DNA of 33,834 nt from Proteobacteria bacterium CG1_02_64_396 (lineage in GTDB: Bacteria; Pseudomonadota; MNWR01; CG1-02-64-396): assembly GCA_001872725.1 (NCBI GenBank), contig MNWR01000039.1, forward strand, positions 1 to 33,834, read 5' to 3'. Shown here one piece after another: positions 6,953 to 14,605 of this stretch. Each line of letters starts with the position of its first letter. The stretch's first letter is position 1. The notes beneath the pieces were generated by a model that worked only from the letters and a program-made list of their open reading frames with translations, was not told the DNA's origin and did no database searches. A program made the translations under genes and the position numbers.

Positions 6953-7849
6953 TCACCCCGACCCCCTCCCCGTGAAGGGCGAGGGGGATTTCTCTTGGAT
7001 GGCTTGCAGCCCCGCCCGGTCGGCCCGAAAGCTGGAGCGCACCAACGGCCCCGCCTCGACGAAACCGATTCCGGCGGCCTGAGCCGCCTCGGCCAGCGCG
7101 TCGAATTCGGCTTGGCTCAGATGGCGTACCACCGGCAGGCTTGTCTTGCTCGGTTGCAGGTACTGCCCCAACGCCAGGATGGAGACCCCCGCCTCGACCA
7201 GCCGCCCGAAGAGCGCCACCACCTCGCGGCGCTCCTCCCCCAACCCCAGCATCAGCGCCGTCTTGACCGGAATTGCGGGGGCGGCTTGGTGGAAGTCGGC
7301 CAGCAGATTGAGCGAGGTGGCGACGTTTCCGACCCGGATGCCGGGGTAGAGGCGGGGAATCGTTTCGATGTTGTGCGAAAAGACATCGGGGGGATGGCGC
7401 AGCAGGATTTCGATGGCGCCAGGCTTACCGGCGAAATCGGGGGTCAGGATCTCGATCTTGCAGCCGGGGGCGTGATGGCGGATTGCCGCGACGGTCGCGG
7501 CGAAGTGGCCCGCCAAACCGTCGGGCAGGTCGTCCCGGTTGACCGAGGTCAGGACGACGTAGGTCAGCCCCAGCTCCCCCAACAGCCGCCCGATGCGTTG
7601 CGGTTCATCGCCATCAAGCGGCTCCAGCTCGCCGTAGCCGACCGAGCAATAGGGGCAGTTTCGGGAGCAGCGGGGACCGCCGATCATGAAGGTGGCGACT
7701 TTGTGGGACCAGCACTCCCCCATGTTGGGGCAGTTGGCCTCGGCGCAGACGGTGTTGAGGTTGTGCTCCTGCAACCGGCGGCGCAGCCAAAAAAACTCGG
7801 GGCTGGAGGGCAGGGGGACGACGGTGCGGACGTGCGGCCTGCTGCCCAT
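6953..7849 (-). CDS. lipA: Lipoyl synthase
   Basis: This radical-SAM enzyme inserts two sulphurs into protein-bound octanoate to make lipoate. Near the start the auxiliary iron-sulphur cluster cysteines are Cys36, Cys41 and Cys47 (VCAEANCPNMGEC), and the SAM cluster is Cys62-x3-Cys66-x2-Cys69 (RCSRNCPYCS). VLTSVNRDDLPDG, FSHNIETIPRLYP, GLGEE and GQYLQPSK follow. PLVRSSF near the C-terminus gives the conserved RSS serine. I chose the ATG that shares a base with the preceding HD-GYP stop (TGATG); a TTG one codon earlier is possible. The last dozen residues (KSPSPFTGRGSG) come from a repeat-like sequence and are not typical of LipA. Beside lplA it suggests both lipoate scavenging and de novo synthesis feed GcvH. 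Confidence 0.96.
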   Translation of the reverse strand: MGSRPHVRTVVPLPSSPEFFWLRRRLQEHNLNTVCAEANCPNMGECWSHKVATFMIGGPRCSRNCPYCSVGYGELEPLDGDEPQRIGRLLGELGLTYVVLTSVNRDDLPDGLAGHFAATVAAIRHHAPGCKIEILTPDFAGKPGAIEILLRHPPDVFSHNIETIPRLYPGIRVGNVATSLNLLADFHQAAPAIPVKTALMLGLGEERREVVALFGRLVEAGVSILALGQYLQPSKTSLPVVRHLSQAEFDALAEAAQAAGIGFVEAGPLVRSSFRADRAGLQAIQEKSPSPFTGRGSG

Positions 7850-8865
7850 CAAAATTGGCTTTCGAATTCAAACCGCTCCGAACCAAACAAATCGCGACAC
7901 ACATCGACCACGCCAGCGTCGTACTTCACCCCCCGCCCCGTGCGGATCTCCTCCATCGCCTCTTCCAGGGTTTTGGCGGGGCGGTAGGGACGATAAGAGA
8001 GCATTGCCTCGACCACATCGGCAACCCCGACGATGCGGGCCTCCAAACCGATCTGCCCCCCCTGCAAACCCAAGGGGTAGCCCGAGCCGTCGAGCCTCTC
8101 GTGGTGATGGTGGACCATCTCGGCCACCGGCCAGGGGAAGGAGATGTCGCCCAGGATCTCCTGTCCCACTCCGGTATGGGTCTTAATGACCTCGAACTCG
8201 ATGGGACTCAGGGTCGAGGGTTTGGTCAGCAGTTCGGCGGGGATGGTGATCTTGCCGATGTCGTGGATGGCGGCTCCCAAACGGACCCCCTCGACCCGGT
8301 CGGGATCGAGCCCCAGCCCCCAGGCAAGCGCCTCGGCGAGCTGGGCGACCCGGCGTTGATGCCCGGCGGTGTAGGGATCGCGGGCCTCCACCGCCTTGGC
8401 GATGGCGTGGACCGTCCCTGACAGCGCCTCGCGTAGCCTTTGGTTGCTTTCACGCAGCGCCTGCCGGTCGCTCAGCTGTTGCCGCCGCCCCTCCCCCTCG
8501 GCCAGGGCACGGCGGATCACCGGCCCCAGACGCAGCGCCTCTTGGGTTGCAACGAAGTCGTAGGCACCCCGGTGCATCAACTCCACCGCAGTGGTCAGGT
8601 CGAGATCCTCCGACATCACCACCACGGGCAGGTCGCCCTGGGGGCTGCTTTGCACCACCTCCAGGGCGGATGCGGCTGAAAACCGGGGCAACTGCGCAGC
8701 CACCACCGCCAGATCGAAGCGCTGCACCTTCAGCTGCGCCGCCAAGGTTGCAGCCTCTTCGACCCGCTCGATTTCGGGACGAAATCCCGCCTGCCTCAGC
8801 TCGGAGTCGAGCTGCGCCACCACGTCGTCCGAAGGGGCGATGGCCAACACATGCAATGACCCCAT
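7849..8865 (-). CDS. HD-GYP protein with degenerate receiver domain
   Basis: This 338-residue protein has an N-terminal response-regulator-like domain (about 1-120) and a C-terminal HD-GYP domain (about 150-335) of the kind that hydrolyses cyclic di-GMP. The receiver keeps the acidic pair Asp13-Asp14, but the phosphorylated Asp is replaced by Ala56 (FDLAVVAAQLP) and the conserved Lys is missing (DFVATQEAL), so it should not be switched by phosphorylation. The HD-GYP part is complete: His201-Asp202 (HDIGKI), HHHH at 252-255 and LDGSGYP at 258-264. It sits 27 bases after gcvPB, behind GAGG, and its stop overlaps the lipA start, inside the glycine cleavage/lipoylation block. Such placement is unusual. 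A role in regulating that pathway is only an inference. Confidence 0.9.
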   Translation of the reverse strand: MGSLHVLAIAPSDDVVAQLDSELRQAGFRPEIERVEEAATLAAQLKVQRFDLAVVAAQLPRFSAASALEVVQSSPQGDLPVVVMSEDLDLTTAVELMHRGAYDFVATQEALRLGPVIRRALAEGEGRRQQLSDRQALRESNQRLREALSGTVHAIAKAVEARDPYTAGHQRRVAQLAEALAWGLGLDPDRVEGVRLGAAIHDIGKITIPAELLTKPSTLSPIEFEVIKTHTGVGQEILGDISFPWPVAEMVHHHHERLDGSGYPLGLQGGQIGLEARIVGVADVVEAMLSYRPYRPAKTLEEAMEEIRTGRGVKYDAGVVDVCRDLFGSERFEFESQF

Positions 8866-8892
8866 GACTTGGGTGCCTCACAAAAAAGGGGA

Positions 8893-10323
8893 TCAGTCCC
8901 CGTGTTTGAGCGCCGGCTTACGGGCCGCCGCCACTTCGTCGAAACGGCTGACTGCGGTGGTGACCGGGGCGCGGTGGAGCAGGTCTGGGTCAGAGGCCGC
9001 CTCTTGCAGCACCGCCTCCATCGCCGCCACGAAGGCGTCGAGCGCCTCCAGCGCTTCGGTCTCGGTCGGCTCGATCATCAGAGCCCCCGACACATTGATG
9101 GGGAAGTAGACGGTGGGGGGATGAACCCCGTAGTCGATCAACCGCTTGGCGATGTCGAGGGTTTTGATGCCGTTGGGGACCCCCTCGTCGTTGAGGACGA
9201 ACTCGTGCTGACAGACCCGGTTGTAGGGGAGGTTGAAATTCGTTTGCAGCCGAACCCGCAGGTAGTTGGCGTTGAGCACCGCCTGCCGCCCGATCTGGGC
9301 GACCCCCTCTTCCCCCAAAGCGCTCAGATAGGCGTAGGCCCGTATCAACATGCCGAAGTGGCCGAAGAACCCCTTCATTCTTCCCAGGGTGTGGGGGTGT
9401 CCCTCCTCGGCTTGCATGACGAAGCGGTCGCCCAGGTTGACGACCCGCGGCACCGGCAGATACCCCTCAAGTTTTGCCACCACCCCGACCGGGCCGGAGC
9501 CGGGACCGCCGCCGCCGTGGGGGGTCGAGAAGGACTTGTGCAGGTTGAGGTGGACGATGTCGAACCCCATGTCGGCAATGCGGGCCACCCCGAGCACCGC
9601 GTTGGCGTTGGCGCCGTCGCAATAAAACAGGGCGCCGCGCTCGTGCAGAATCTGGGCGATCACCCCGATGCGCCGGTCGAACAGCCCCAGGGTGTTGGGG
9701 TTGGTGAGCATCAGCCCCACGGTGGTCTCGTCGACCAACGCCGCGAGCGCGGCCAGGTCGACCTCGCCGTGTTCGTCCGACGGCACCGTCTTGACGTCGA
9801 AACCGCAAAAGGCGGCGGTGGCCGGATTGGTGCCGTGGGCCGAGTCGGGGATGAGGATCGTGCGCCGCTGGGTTTGCCCCAGGGCGTCGAAGTGGGCCTT
9901 CATGATCATCACCCCGGTCAGCTCACCGTGGGCACCGGCTGCCGGTTGCAGGGTGAAGGCGGCCATGCCGGTGACGGCGCACAGCTGTTGTTCGAGCTCC
10001 CACATCAACCGCAGCGCCCCTTGTGTCGATTCGCTCGGGGTGGCGGGATGGAGATCGGCAAAGCCGGGCAGAGCGGCGCCGTCCTCATTAATGCGGGGGT
10101 TGTACTTCATGGTGCACGACCCCAGCGGATAAAAGCCGTTGTCGACCCCGAAGTTGAGGGTTGAAAGGTTGGTGTAATGGGCCACCACGTCCCGCTCCCC
10201 CATCTCGGGCAGCGACAGGCTCTCGCGGGTCAGTTCGACCGGCAGCGTCGCAGCGGGAACCTCAAGCTCGGGCAGGAAGAAGCCGGTGCGGCCCGGCACG
10301 CTGCGGTCATAGACGGTTTTCAT
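8893..10323 (-). CDS. gcvPB: Glycine dehydrogenase (decarboxylating), subunit 2
   Basis: This is the C-terminal half of the PLP-dependent P-protein, made as a separate 476-residue chain. With GcvPA it decarboxylates glycine and passes the aminomethyl group to the lipoyl arm of GcvH. It holds the PLP-binding lysine region NLHKSFSTPHGGGGPG, AHGTNPATAAFCGF, and YPLGSCTMKYNPRINE near the N-terminus. I use the ATG that overlaps the gcvPA stop by four bases (ATGA), which removes a 17-residue upstream extension. The length is close to split-P homologues. Split P-proteins are known in many bacteria and archaea, in contrast to the single chain of E. coli. Confidence 0.97.
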   Translation of the reverse strand: MKTVYDRSVPGRTGFFLPELEVPAATLPVELTRESLSLPEMGERDVVAHYTNLSTLNFGVDNGFYPLGSCTMKYNPRINEDGAALPGFADLHPATPSESTQGALRLMWELEQQLCAVTGMAAFTLQPAAGAHGELTGVMIMKAHFDALGQTQRRTILIPDSAHGTNPATAAFCGFDVKTVPSDEHGEVDLAALAALVDETTVGLMLTNPNTLGLFDRRIGVIAQILHERGALFYCDGANANAVLGVARIADMGFDIVHLNLHKSFSTPHGGGGPGSGPVGVVAKLEGYLPVPRVVNLGDRFVMQAEEGHPHTLGRMKGFFGHFGMLIRAYAYLSALGEEGVAQIGRQAVLNANYLRVRLQTNFNLPYNRVCQHEFVLNDEGVPNGIKTLDIAKRLIDYGVHPPTVYFPINVSGALMIEPTETEALEALDAFVAAMEAVLQEAASDPDLLHRAPVTTAVSRFDEVAAARKPALKHGD

Positions 10324-11660
10324 GCCATGCCCCCTTTCAAGGCCGCGGTCAAGGCGGTGGCCAAGGCATCGCACTCAGCCTTGGTGTTGTTTTCGGTGGC
10401 GCACAGCAGCAATCCATCCTTGAACTCGGGGTAGTCGTCGCCGGTGGTCACCCCGGCCAGAAAACCTTGCGCCGCCAGTAGGTGGCGCACCTTGCCCGGA
10501 TCGGGCACCTGTACCGCGAATTCGTTGTAGGTCGGCCCTTCGAAGAGCGCCCCAATACCGGGAATCGCGGTCACCTGGGTCTTGAGGTATTCGCTCATGG
10601 CGTGGCTTTGGCGTGCCACCGTCTGGAGTTGCGGCCCGACCAGGCTCAGATAAATCGTGGCGATCAGGGCGTTGAGCCCCTGGTTGGTGCAGATGTTCGA
10701 GGTCGCCTTGTCGCGGCGGATGTGCTGCTCGCGTGCTTGCAAGGTCAACACAAAGCCGTCGCGCCCCTGGGCATCCTTGGCCCGCCCGACCAGACGGCCC
10801 GGAATCTTGCGCATCAGCGGGGTTTTGACCGCCAGCAGCCCCAAATGGGGGCCGCCGAACTGCATCGGAATCCCGAAAGCCTGCCCCTCCCCGACGAAGA
10901 TGTCGCTCCCCTGCTCCCCCGGCGTTTTGAGCAGACCGAGCGCGGAACCCTCGACGACGCAGGCCACCGCGAACGCGCCCGCCGCATGGGCCAACTCGGC
11001 GGCAGCCTGAAACCCCTCGATCCGCCCGAAGTAGTTGGGGGACTGGGTGATGAGGGCGGCGGTGTCGCCGTCGCAGTGGGCCCGCTCAAGATCGGTGATG
11101 CCGTCGGCGCTGAGCGGCACCTCCACCAGCTCGATTCCCGCCGCATTCATGTAGGTCGCCACCACCTTGCGGTAGTCGGGATGGACACCGCGCGAAATCA
11201 GAATTTTTTTGCGGTTCTTGGCCCGCACCGCCATCAACGCCGCCTCGGCCAGGGCGGAGGCGCCGTCATACATCGAGGCGTTGGCCACATCCATGCCGCT
11301 CAAACGACAAACGTGACTCTGAAATTCGAAGATGGCGGCCAGCGTCCCTTGAGCGATCTCGGGCTGGTAGGGGGTGTAGGCGGTGAGGAATTCCCCCCGC
11401 CCGACCAGATGGGGGATCACGGCGGGGCGGTAGTGGCAATAGGCCCCCGCCCCGGCAAAGCAGACCAGCCGTTCGTTGGCGACGGCCAGGGTGTGCAGAA
11501 GCCGCAGCAACTCCGGTTCGCTTAAACCCCGAGGGAGCCCCAGCCCCCCCTTGAGCCGCATCGCCTCAGGGATGTCGGCAAAGAGTTCATCAACCGTTTC
11601 AACCCCGATGGCGGCGAGCATCTGCGCCTGCTGCTCGGGGGTGTTCAGGGTGTAGTGCAT
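10320..11660 (-). CDS. gcvPA: Glycine dehydrogenase (decarboxylating), subunit 1
   Basis: This is the N-terminal half of the split P-protein, 446 residues, starting MHYTLNTPEQQAQMLAAIGV behind a GAGG. It forms the heterotetrameric decarboxylase with GcvPB. Family landmarks include GAGAYCHYRPAVIPHL, TAYTPYQPEIAQGTLAAIFE, QSHVCRLSGMDVANASMYDG and FGGPHLGLLAVK. The frame is open upstream for another 20 codons, but that part has no similarity and lacks a ribosome site. It overlaps gcvPB by four bases, so the two subunits are probably made in equal amounts. The gap to gcvH is 114 bases and contains half of a REP-type repeat. Confidence 0.97.
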   Translation of the reverse strand: MHYTLNTPEQQAQMLAAIGVETVDELFADIPEAMRLKGGLGLPRGLSEPELLRLLHTLAVANERLVCFAGAGAYCHYRPAVIPHLVGRGEFLTAYTPYQPEIAQGTLAAIFEFQSHVCRLSGMDVANASMYDGASALAEAALMAVRAKNRKKILISRGVHPDYRKVVATYMNAAGIELVEVPLSADGITDLERAHCDGDTAALITQSPNYFGRIEGFQAAAELAHAAGAFAVACVVEGSALGLLKTPGEQGSDIFVGEGQAFGIPMQFGGPHLGLLAVKTPLMRKIPGRLVGRAKDAQGRDGFVLTLQAREQHIRRDKATSNICTNQGLNALIATIYLSLVGPQLQTVARQSHAMSEYLKTQVTAIPGIGALFEGPTYNEFAVQVPDPGKVRHLLAAQGFLAGVTTGDDYPEFKDGLLLCATENNTKAECDALATALTAALKGGMA

Positions 11661-11716
11661 GGGGGCCTCGGAAGGGGGGGGAAACGGGGTCGGACGGTCG
11701 CGCCAGGGGCGGAAAG

Positions 11717-11742
11717 GCATCGCGGCGAGGGCGCCGCTCCTA
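11717..11742. repeat. Half copy of a second REP family
   Basis: GCATCGCGGCGAGGGCGCCGCTCCTAC matches one arm of the inverted repeat at 22645-22726 with small changes. It lies in the gcvH-gcvPA gap. Confidence 0.55.
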
Positions 11743-11774
11743 CAAGTTTTTTGGATTGCTGGATTGCGGAGGGA

Positions 11775-12149
11775 TTACCCCCCGGCCACCAACGCCTCGT
11801 AGGCCGCCGCGTCCAGCAAGCCGTCGAGCTGAGCGGCGTCGCTGAGCTCCAGCTTGAAAATCCACCCCTGCCCGAAGGGGTCTTGATTGAGCAGCTCGGG
11901 GGCGCCGTCGAGCGCTTGGTTGACCGCGACGATGGTGCCGTCGGCTGGGGCGTAGACCGGGCTGGAGGCCTTGACCGAATCGATCATGCAGACCTCTTGC
12001 CCCTTGGTCACATTCATCCCCTCGGCGGGAAGCTCGACGAAGACGATGTCGGTGAGCAGCTCCTGGGCGTGGTCGGTGATGCCGACGCGCCCGTCGGCGG
12101 CGATCCATTCGTGTTGATCGGTGTAACGCAGGTGGGTCGGGTTGGACAT
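11775..12149 (-). CDS. gcvH: Glycine cleavage system H-protein
   Basis: This is the lipoyl carrier that shuttles the aminomethyl group between P, T and L proteins. From the chosen ATG the chain is 124 residues, near the 129 of E. coli. It begins MSNPTHLRYTDQHEWI, and the lipoylated lysine is Lys60 in IDSVKASSPVYAP; a Gly-rich turn (DPFGQGWIFKLE) follows in the usual place. The frame is open 18 codons further up, but that part is translated REP repeat. The ATG at 12149 lies behind GGAGG-poor DNA (ATTCGGTATGG is upstream), so the ribosome site is weak. LipA and the LplA/LplB ligase further down the block are its expected modifying enzymes. Confidence 0.96.
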   Translation of the reverse strand: MSNPTHLRYTDQHEWIAADGRVGITDHAQELLTDIVFVELPAEGMNVTKGQEVCMIDSVKASSPVYAPADGTIVAVNQALDGAPELLNQDPFGQGWIFKLELSDAAQLDGLLDAAAYEALVAGG

Positions 12150-12175
12150 GGAGGCCTCGATTATTCGGTATGGAT

Positions 12176-12341
12176 GTAGGGTGGATAAGCGCAGCGCATC
12201 CACCAGCAGGGGGCAGCATCGAGCAAGAGCGCCGGTTTCGGCGCAGACGCTCCCTCAAACGGGCTTCACATCAAGCAAGGGTGCAGTTTCTGGGCAAAAG
12301 GTGGATGCGCTGCGCTTATCCACCCCATCGATTCACCCTAC
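12176..12341. repeat. REP-bounded repeat element between gcvT and gcvH
   Basis: A REP copy at 12176-12204 (GTAGGGTGGATAAGCGCAGC...) and an inverted copy at 12300-12326, with a further CACCCTAC at 12334-12341, enclose about 95 bases. The first roughly 60 bases inside (AGCGCCGGTTTCGGC and surroundings) match the reverse complement of the tandem unit at the right end. The gcvT stop codon (12338-12340) lies within the outer end of the element. Confidence 0.65.
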
Positions 12342-13441
12342 GGTTGCTGCTCACCCTGACGATAGGTGTACAAGGGTCGTTTCATCACCTTGGCCGCCAC
12401 GGCGCGACCGCGAATGTCGATGGCGATGGGGGCGCCAACCTCGGGGGGGGAGCCATCGAGCAGCGCCAGGCCGATCCCCGCCTCGAAGGTGGGGCTGAAG
12501 GTGCCAGAGGTGACGATCCCAGCAGGCTTGCCCTCGATCAACACCGGACAGCCGTCGCGGGGAACCCCCCGTTCGGTGAGTTGGAAGGCGATCATGTGCC
12601 GCCGCGCCGGGTTTTCTTTTTGGGCCAGCAAAGCCTCGCGCCCGACGAAATCCCCCTTATCGAAGCGGACCGCAAAGCCGATCCCCGCCTCGATGGGTGA
12701 GATCGTGTCGCTGAGCTCATGGCCATAAAGGGAATAACAGGCCTCCAGGCGCAGCACGTCCCGCGCCCCCAGCCCCGCCGGAATCAACCCCGACGGCGCC
12801 CCCGCTTCGAGCAGGGCGTCCCACAACGCGGTCGCCTCCTCGCTGGCGCAATAGAGCTCGAAGCCATCCTCGCCGGTGTAGCCGGTGCGCGACAGCGCCA
12901 CCCGAAAACCGGCCACCACCCCGTGGCCGAATTCGAAGCGGCCCAGCTCGTCGAGGTCGAAATCGATCAGGTTTTGCAGGATCGCCTGCGACTTCGGCCC
13001 TTGCAGATCGAGCTTGGCGGTGGCGTCGGACAGGTCGATCAGATCGGCCTCGGCCTGCCCAATGTGGGATGCAATCCAGGCGAAGTCCTTCTCACAGTTG
13101 GCGGCGTTGACCACCAACATGAAGGCGTTGTCGCTAAAGCGGTAGACGAACAGGTCATCCACCGTTCCGCCCTCCTCGCGGCACAAGGCGGCATAAAAGG
13201 CCTTGCCGCTCGGCAACCGGGTCAAATCGTTGGTGATCAGCCGTTGCAGCACCTGCTCGGCATCGGGGCCGCGCAGGTCGAATTCGCCCATGTGGCTGAT
13301 GTCGTAAAGCGCCGCTGCTTTGCGGGTCGCCTCGACCTCTTGCTTGATTGAGGAATAAACCACCGGCATGGCCCAACCGCCAAAACCGACCATACGGGCA
13401 CCGAGGGCGACGTGGGCATCGAACAAAGGGGTTTGTTTCAA
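12338..13441 (-). CDS. gcvT: Aminomethyltransferase (glycine cleavage T-protein)
   Basis: It transfers the methylene group from the H-protein arm to tetrahydrofolate, releasing ammonia. The chain is 367 residues, near the usual 360-370. It reads KQTPLFDAHVALGARMVGFG, ALYDISHMGEFDLRGPDA, GTVDDLFVYRF, DLQGPKSQAIL, RTGYTGEDGFELYCASE and ARDVLRLEACYSLYGHEL, all in the family order. The start is a TTG, seven bases behind a GGAG. It is the first gene of the gcv block. Only 64 bases separate it from the preceding gene, and these carry a terminator-type hairpin, so its promoter must lie very close or inside the upstream gene. No glycine riboswitch fits there. The stop codon is provided by a repeat element. 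Confidence 0.97.
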   Translation of the reverse strand: MKQTPLFDAHVALGARMVGFGGWAMPVVYSSIKQEVEATRKAAALYDISHMGEFDLRGPDAEQVLQRLITNDLTRLPSGKAFYAALCREEGGTVDDLFVYRFSDNAFMLVVNAANCEKDFAWIASHIGQAEADLIDLSDATAKLDLQGPKSQAILQNLIDFDLDELGRFEFGHGVVAGFRVALSRTGYTGEDGFELYCASEEATALWDALLEAGAPSGLIPAGLGARDVLRLEACYSLYGHELSDTISPIEAGIGFAVRFDKGDFVGREALLAQKENPARRHMIAFQLTERGVPRDGCPVLIEGKPAGIVTSGTFSPTFEAGIGLALLDGSPPEVGAPIAIDIRGRAVAAKVMKRPLYTYRQGEQQP

Positions 13442-13454
13442 GGGGGGACTCCAT

Positions 13455-13495
13455 CAAAAACGCCCCCCCGCCCAAAACACCAGGCGGGGGGGGCA
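13455..13495 (-). terminator. Rho-independent terminator (or attenuator) before gcvT
   Basis: Read on the minus strand, GCCCCCCCCGCC and GGCGGGGGGGC form a very strong GC stem with a short TGGTGTTTTG loop, followed by GTTTTTG. It comes 11 bases after the stop of the lycopene-cyclase-like gene and ends about 14 bases before the gcvT start, so it could stop the former or attenuate the latter. Confidence 0.75.
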
Positions 13496-13505
13496 AACGA
13501 TTCGA

Positions 13506-14456
13506 TTACTTACGTTCAGGCCCCAGCCCCAAGAAGGCGTGCAGGGCGGGGCGGCCCGAGGCGCGCCAGATTTTGACCACCTCGAAAACAATCACCGAGG
13601 TGAAGGTCGCCATCAACCAGACGAGCGCCGCCTCCAGGGGAAGGTCGGCCCAGGCGCCGATGAAGATCCCCATCATCGCCTCGTGCTGGTAATTCCACCA
13701 ACCGTAGGGCAACGCCAGACTCGCCTCCCACAACAGGCTGATAAGCAGCAAGATGAAGAAGCTCAGGCTGAAGGCGCGCCAGTTAATGAAGGGGCTGGTC
13801 GTCTTGAAAAAGCCCATCGAGGGGATGACCGCAACCGCCAAGACGTAGGCGTAATAACCGGGAAAGCCATCGGGCACATCCGAAAAGAACTTCTTATAGA
13901 TGATCCCCACCCCCAGCAGCAGCAGACCAATCACCAACGACATGGGGTGAAACACCACCAAACGCTTGATTTTCTGGGAGCGTTCCTCGTAATCGGGGAC
14001 GTTGTAGGCCAGCAACCAGTATTCGTCGTTGAACACGTAGAGCAGCAGCACAAAAACAAAGGCGGAGAGGTAGAAGATGAATTCTTCGATGGGAATCCCC
14101 CCCCCTACCCCCGGAACCTCGATCCCCAGCACCGCATGGGTATTGGGGAACAAAAAGAAGGTGTGGGCAAAGAGCAGGTCGAGCACAAACCCCAGTGGCA
14201 GCAGCAACCCCAAGGTGATGCCGAATGCCCCCTTTTGAAAAGGAAGGTGGGGATGGCGAAACAACCAGACCAACAGCGCCCCGATGGGGATGATGAACAG
14301 CACCAGCGACCAGGTGTACCCCAGCGGGGAGGGGTTGTCGCTGGTCGGCACCAATTGGTTGGGATGCTCGACCGTATCGAGGGTGATCCAGGTGGCCAGG
14401 GCGATTACGGCGATCATAACCAGCACCGTTAATGCCGATTTCTGTTGCGTCTCCAT
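13506..14456 (-). CDS. Membrane protein with two lycopene-cyclase-type domains
   Basis: The chain is 316 residues with about eight hydrophobic segments, starting METQQKSALT behind GGAGGAAGAAGAG. The two halves look like repeats of the small CrtYc/CrtYd (CarR) cyclase domain. Each ends with a PxE-type motif at the start of a helix: IPIEEFIFYL (residues 121-130) and DLPLEAALVW (271-280), the second preceded by the typical WNYQHEAMMGIFIGAW. In known heterodimeric or fused cyclases both motifs are normally PxEE; here the second has lost one Glu. Those enzymes cyclise the ends of lycopene in the membrane. No other carotenoid gene is in view, so the substrate is unknown. It is divergent from the TonB receptor gene with a shared 149-base gap. 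Confidence 0.65.
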   Translation of the reverse strand: METQQKSALTVLVMIAVIALATWITLDTVEHPNQLVPTSDNPSPLGYTWSLVLFIIPIGALLVWLFRHPHLPFQKGAFGITLGLLLPLGFVLDLLFAHTFFLFPNTHAVLGIEVPGVGGGIPIEEFIFYLSAFVFVLLLYVFNDEYWLLAYNVPDYEERSQKIKRLVVFHPMSLVIGLLLLGVGIIYKKFFSDVPDGFPGYYAYVLAVAVIPSMGFFKTTSPFINWRAFSLSFFILLLISLLWEASLALPYGWWNYQHEAMMGIFIGAWADLPLEAALVWLMATFTSVIVFEVVKIWRASGRPALHAFLGLGPERK

Positions 14457-14605
14457 CTCTTCTTCCTCCCCTTTGGGTTTATGGGCCGGGTTGCACCCCA
14501 CCTGCGGGGTTGTCGCCCGGTGCACTGCATGGTTTGATGGTGCCTCAATTCGGTCGCACGGTCGCCAGGGGCTTCCCCTGACCCCCACCTCCAACGAGTC
14601 TCCCC
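14457..14605. promoter_or_regulatory. Shared divergent promoter region
   Basis: This gap separates the divergent cyclase-like gene and the TonB receptor gene, so it should hold both promoters. A potential hairpin, GCCGGGTTGCACCCC with GGGGTTGTCGCCCGG, sits at about 14490-14523. I found no convincing -35/-10 pair, Fur box or cobalamin-type riboswitch core. Confidence 0.4.

Noticed and set aside
8869-10164. 431-codon plus-strand frame
   Set aside because: It is antisense to gcvPB, rich in Gly, Val and His, and without any family motif.
13442-13505. Glycine riboswitch upstream of gcvT
   Set aside because: The gap is only 64 bases and is mostly taken by a hairpin; a glycine aptamer does not fit.
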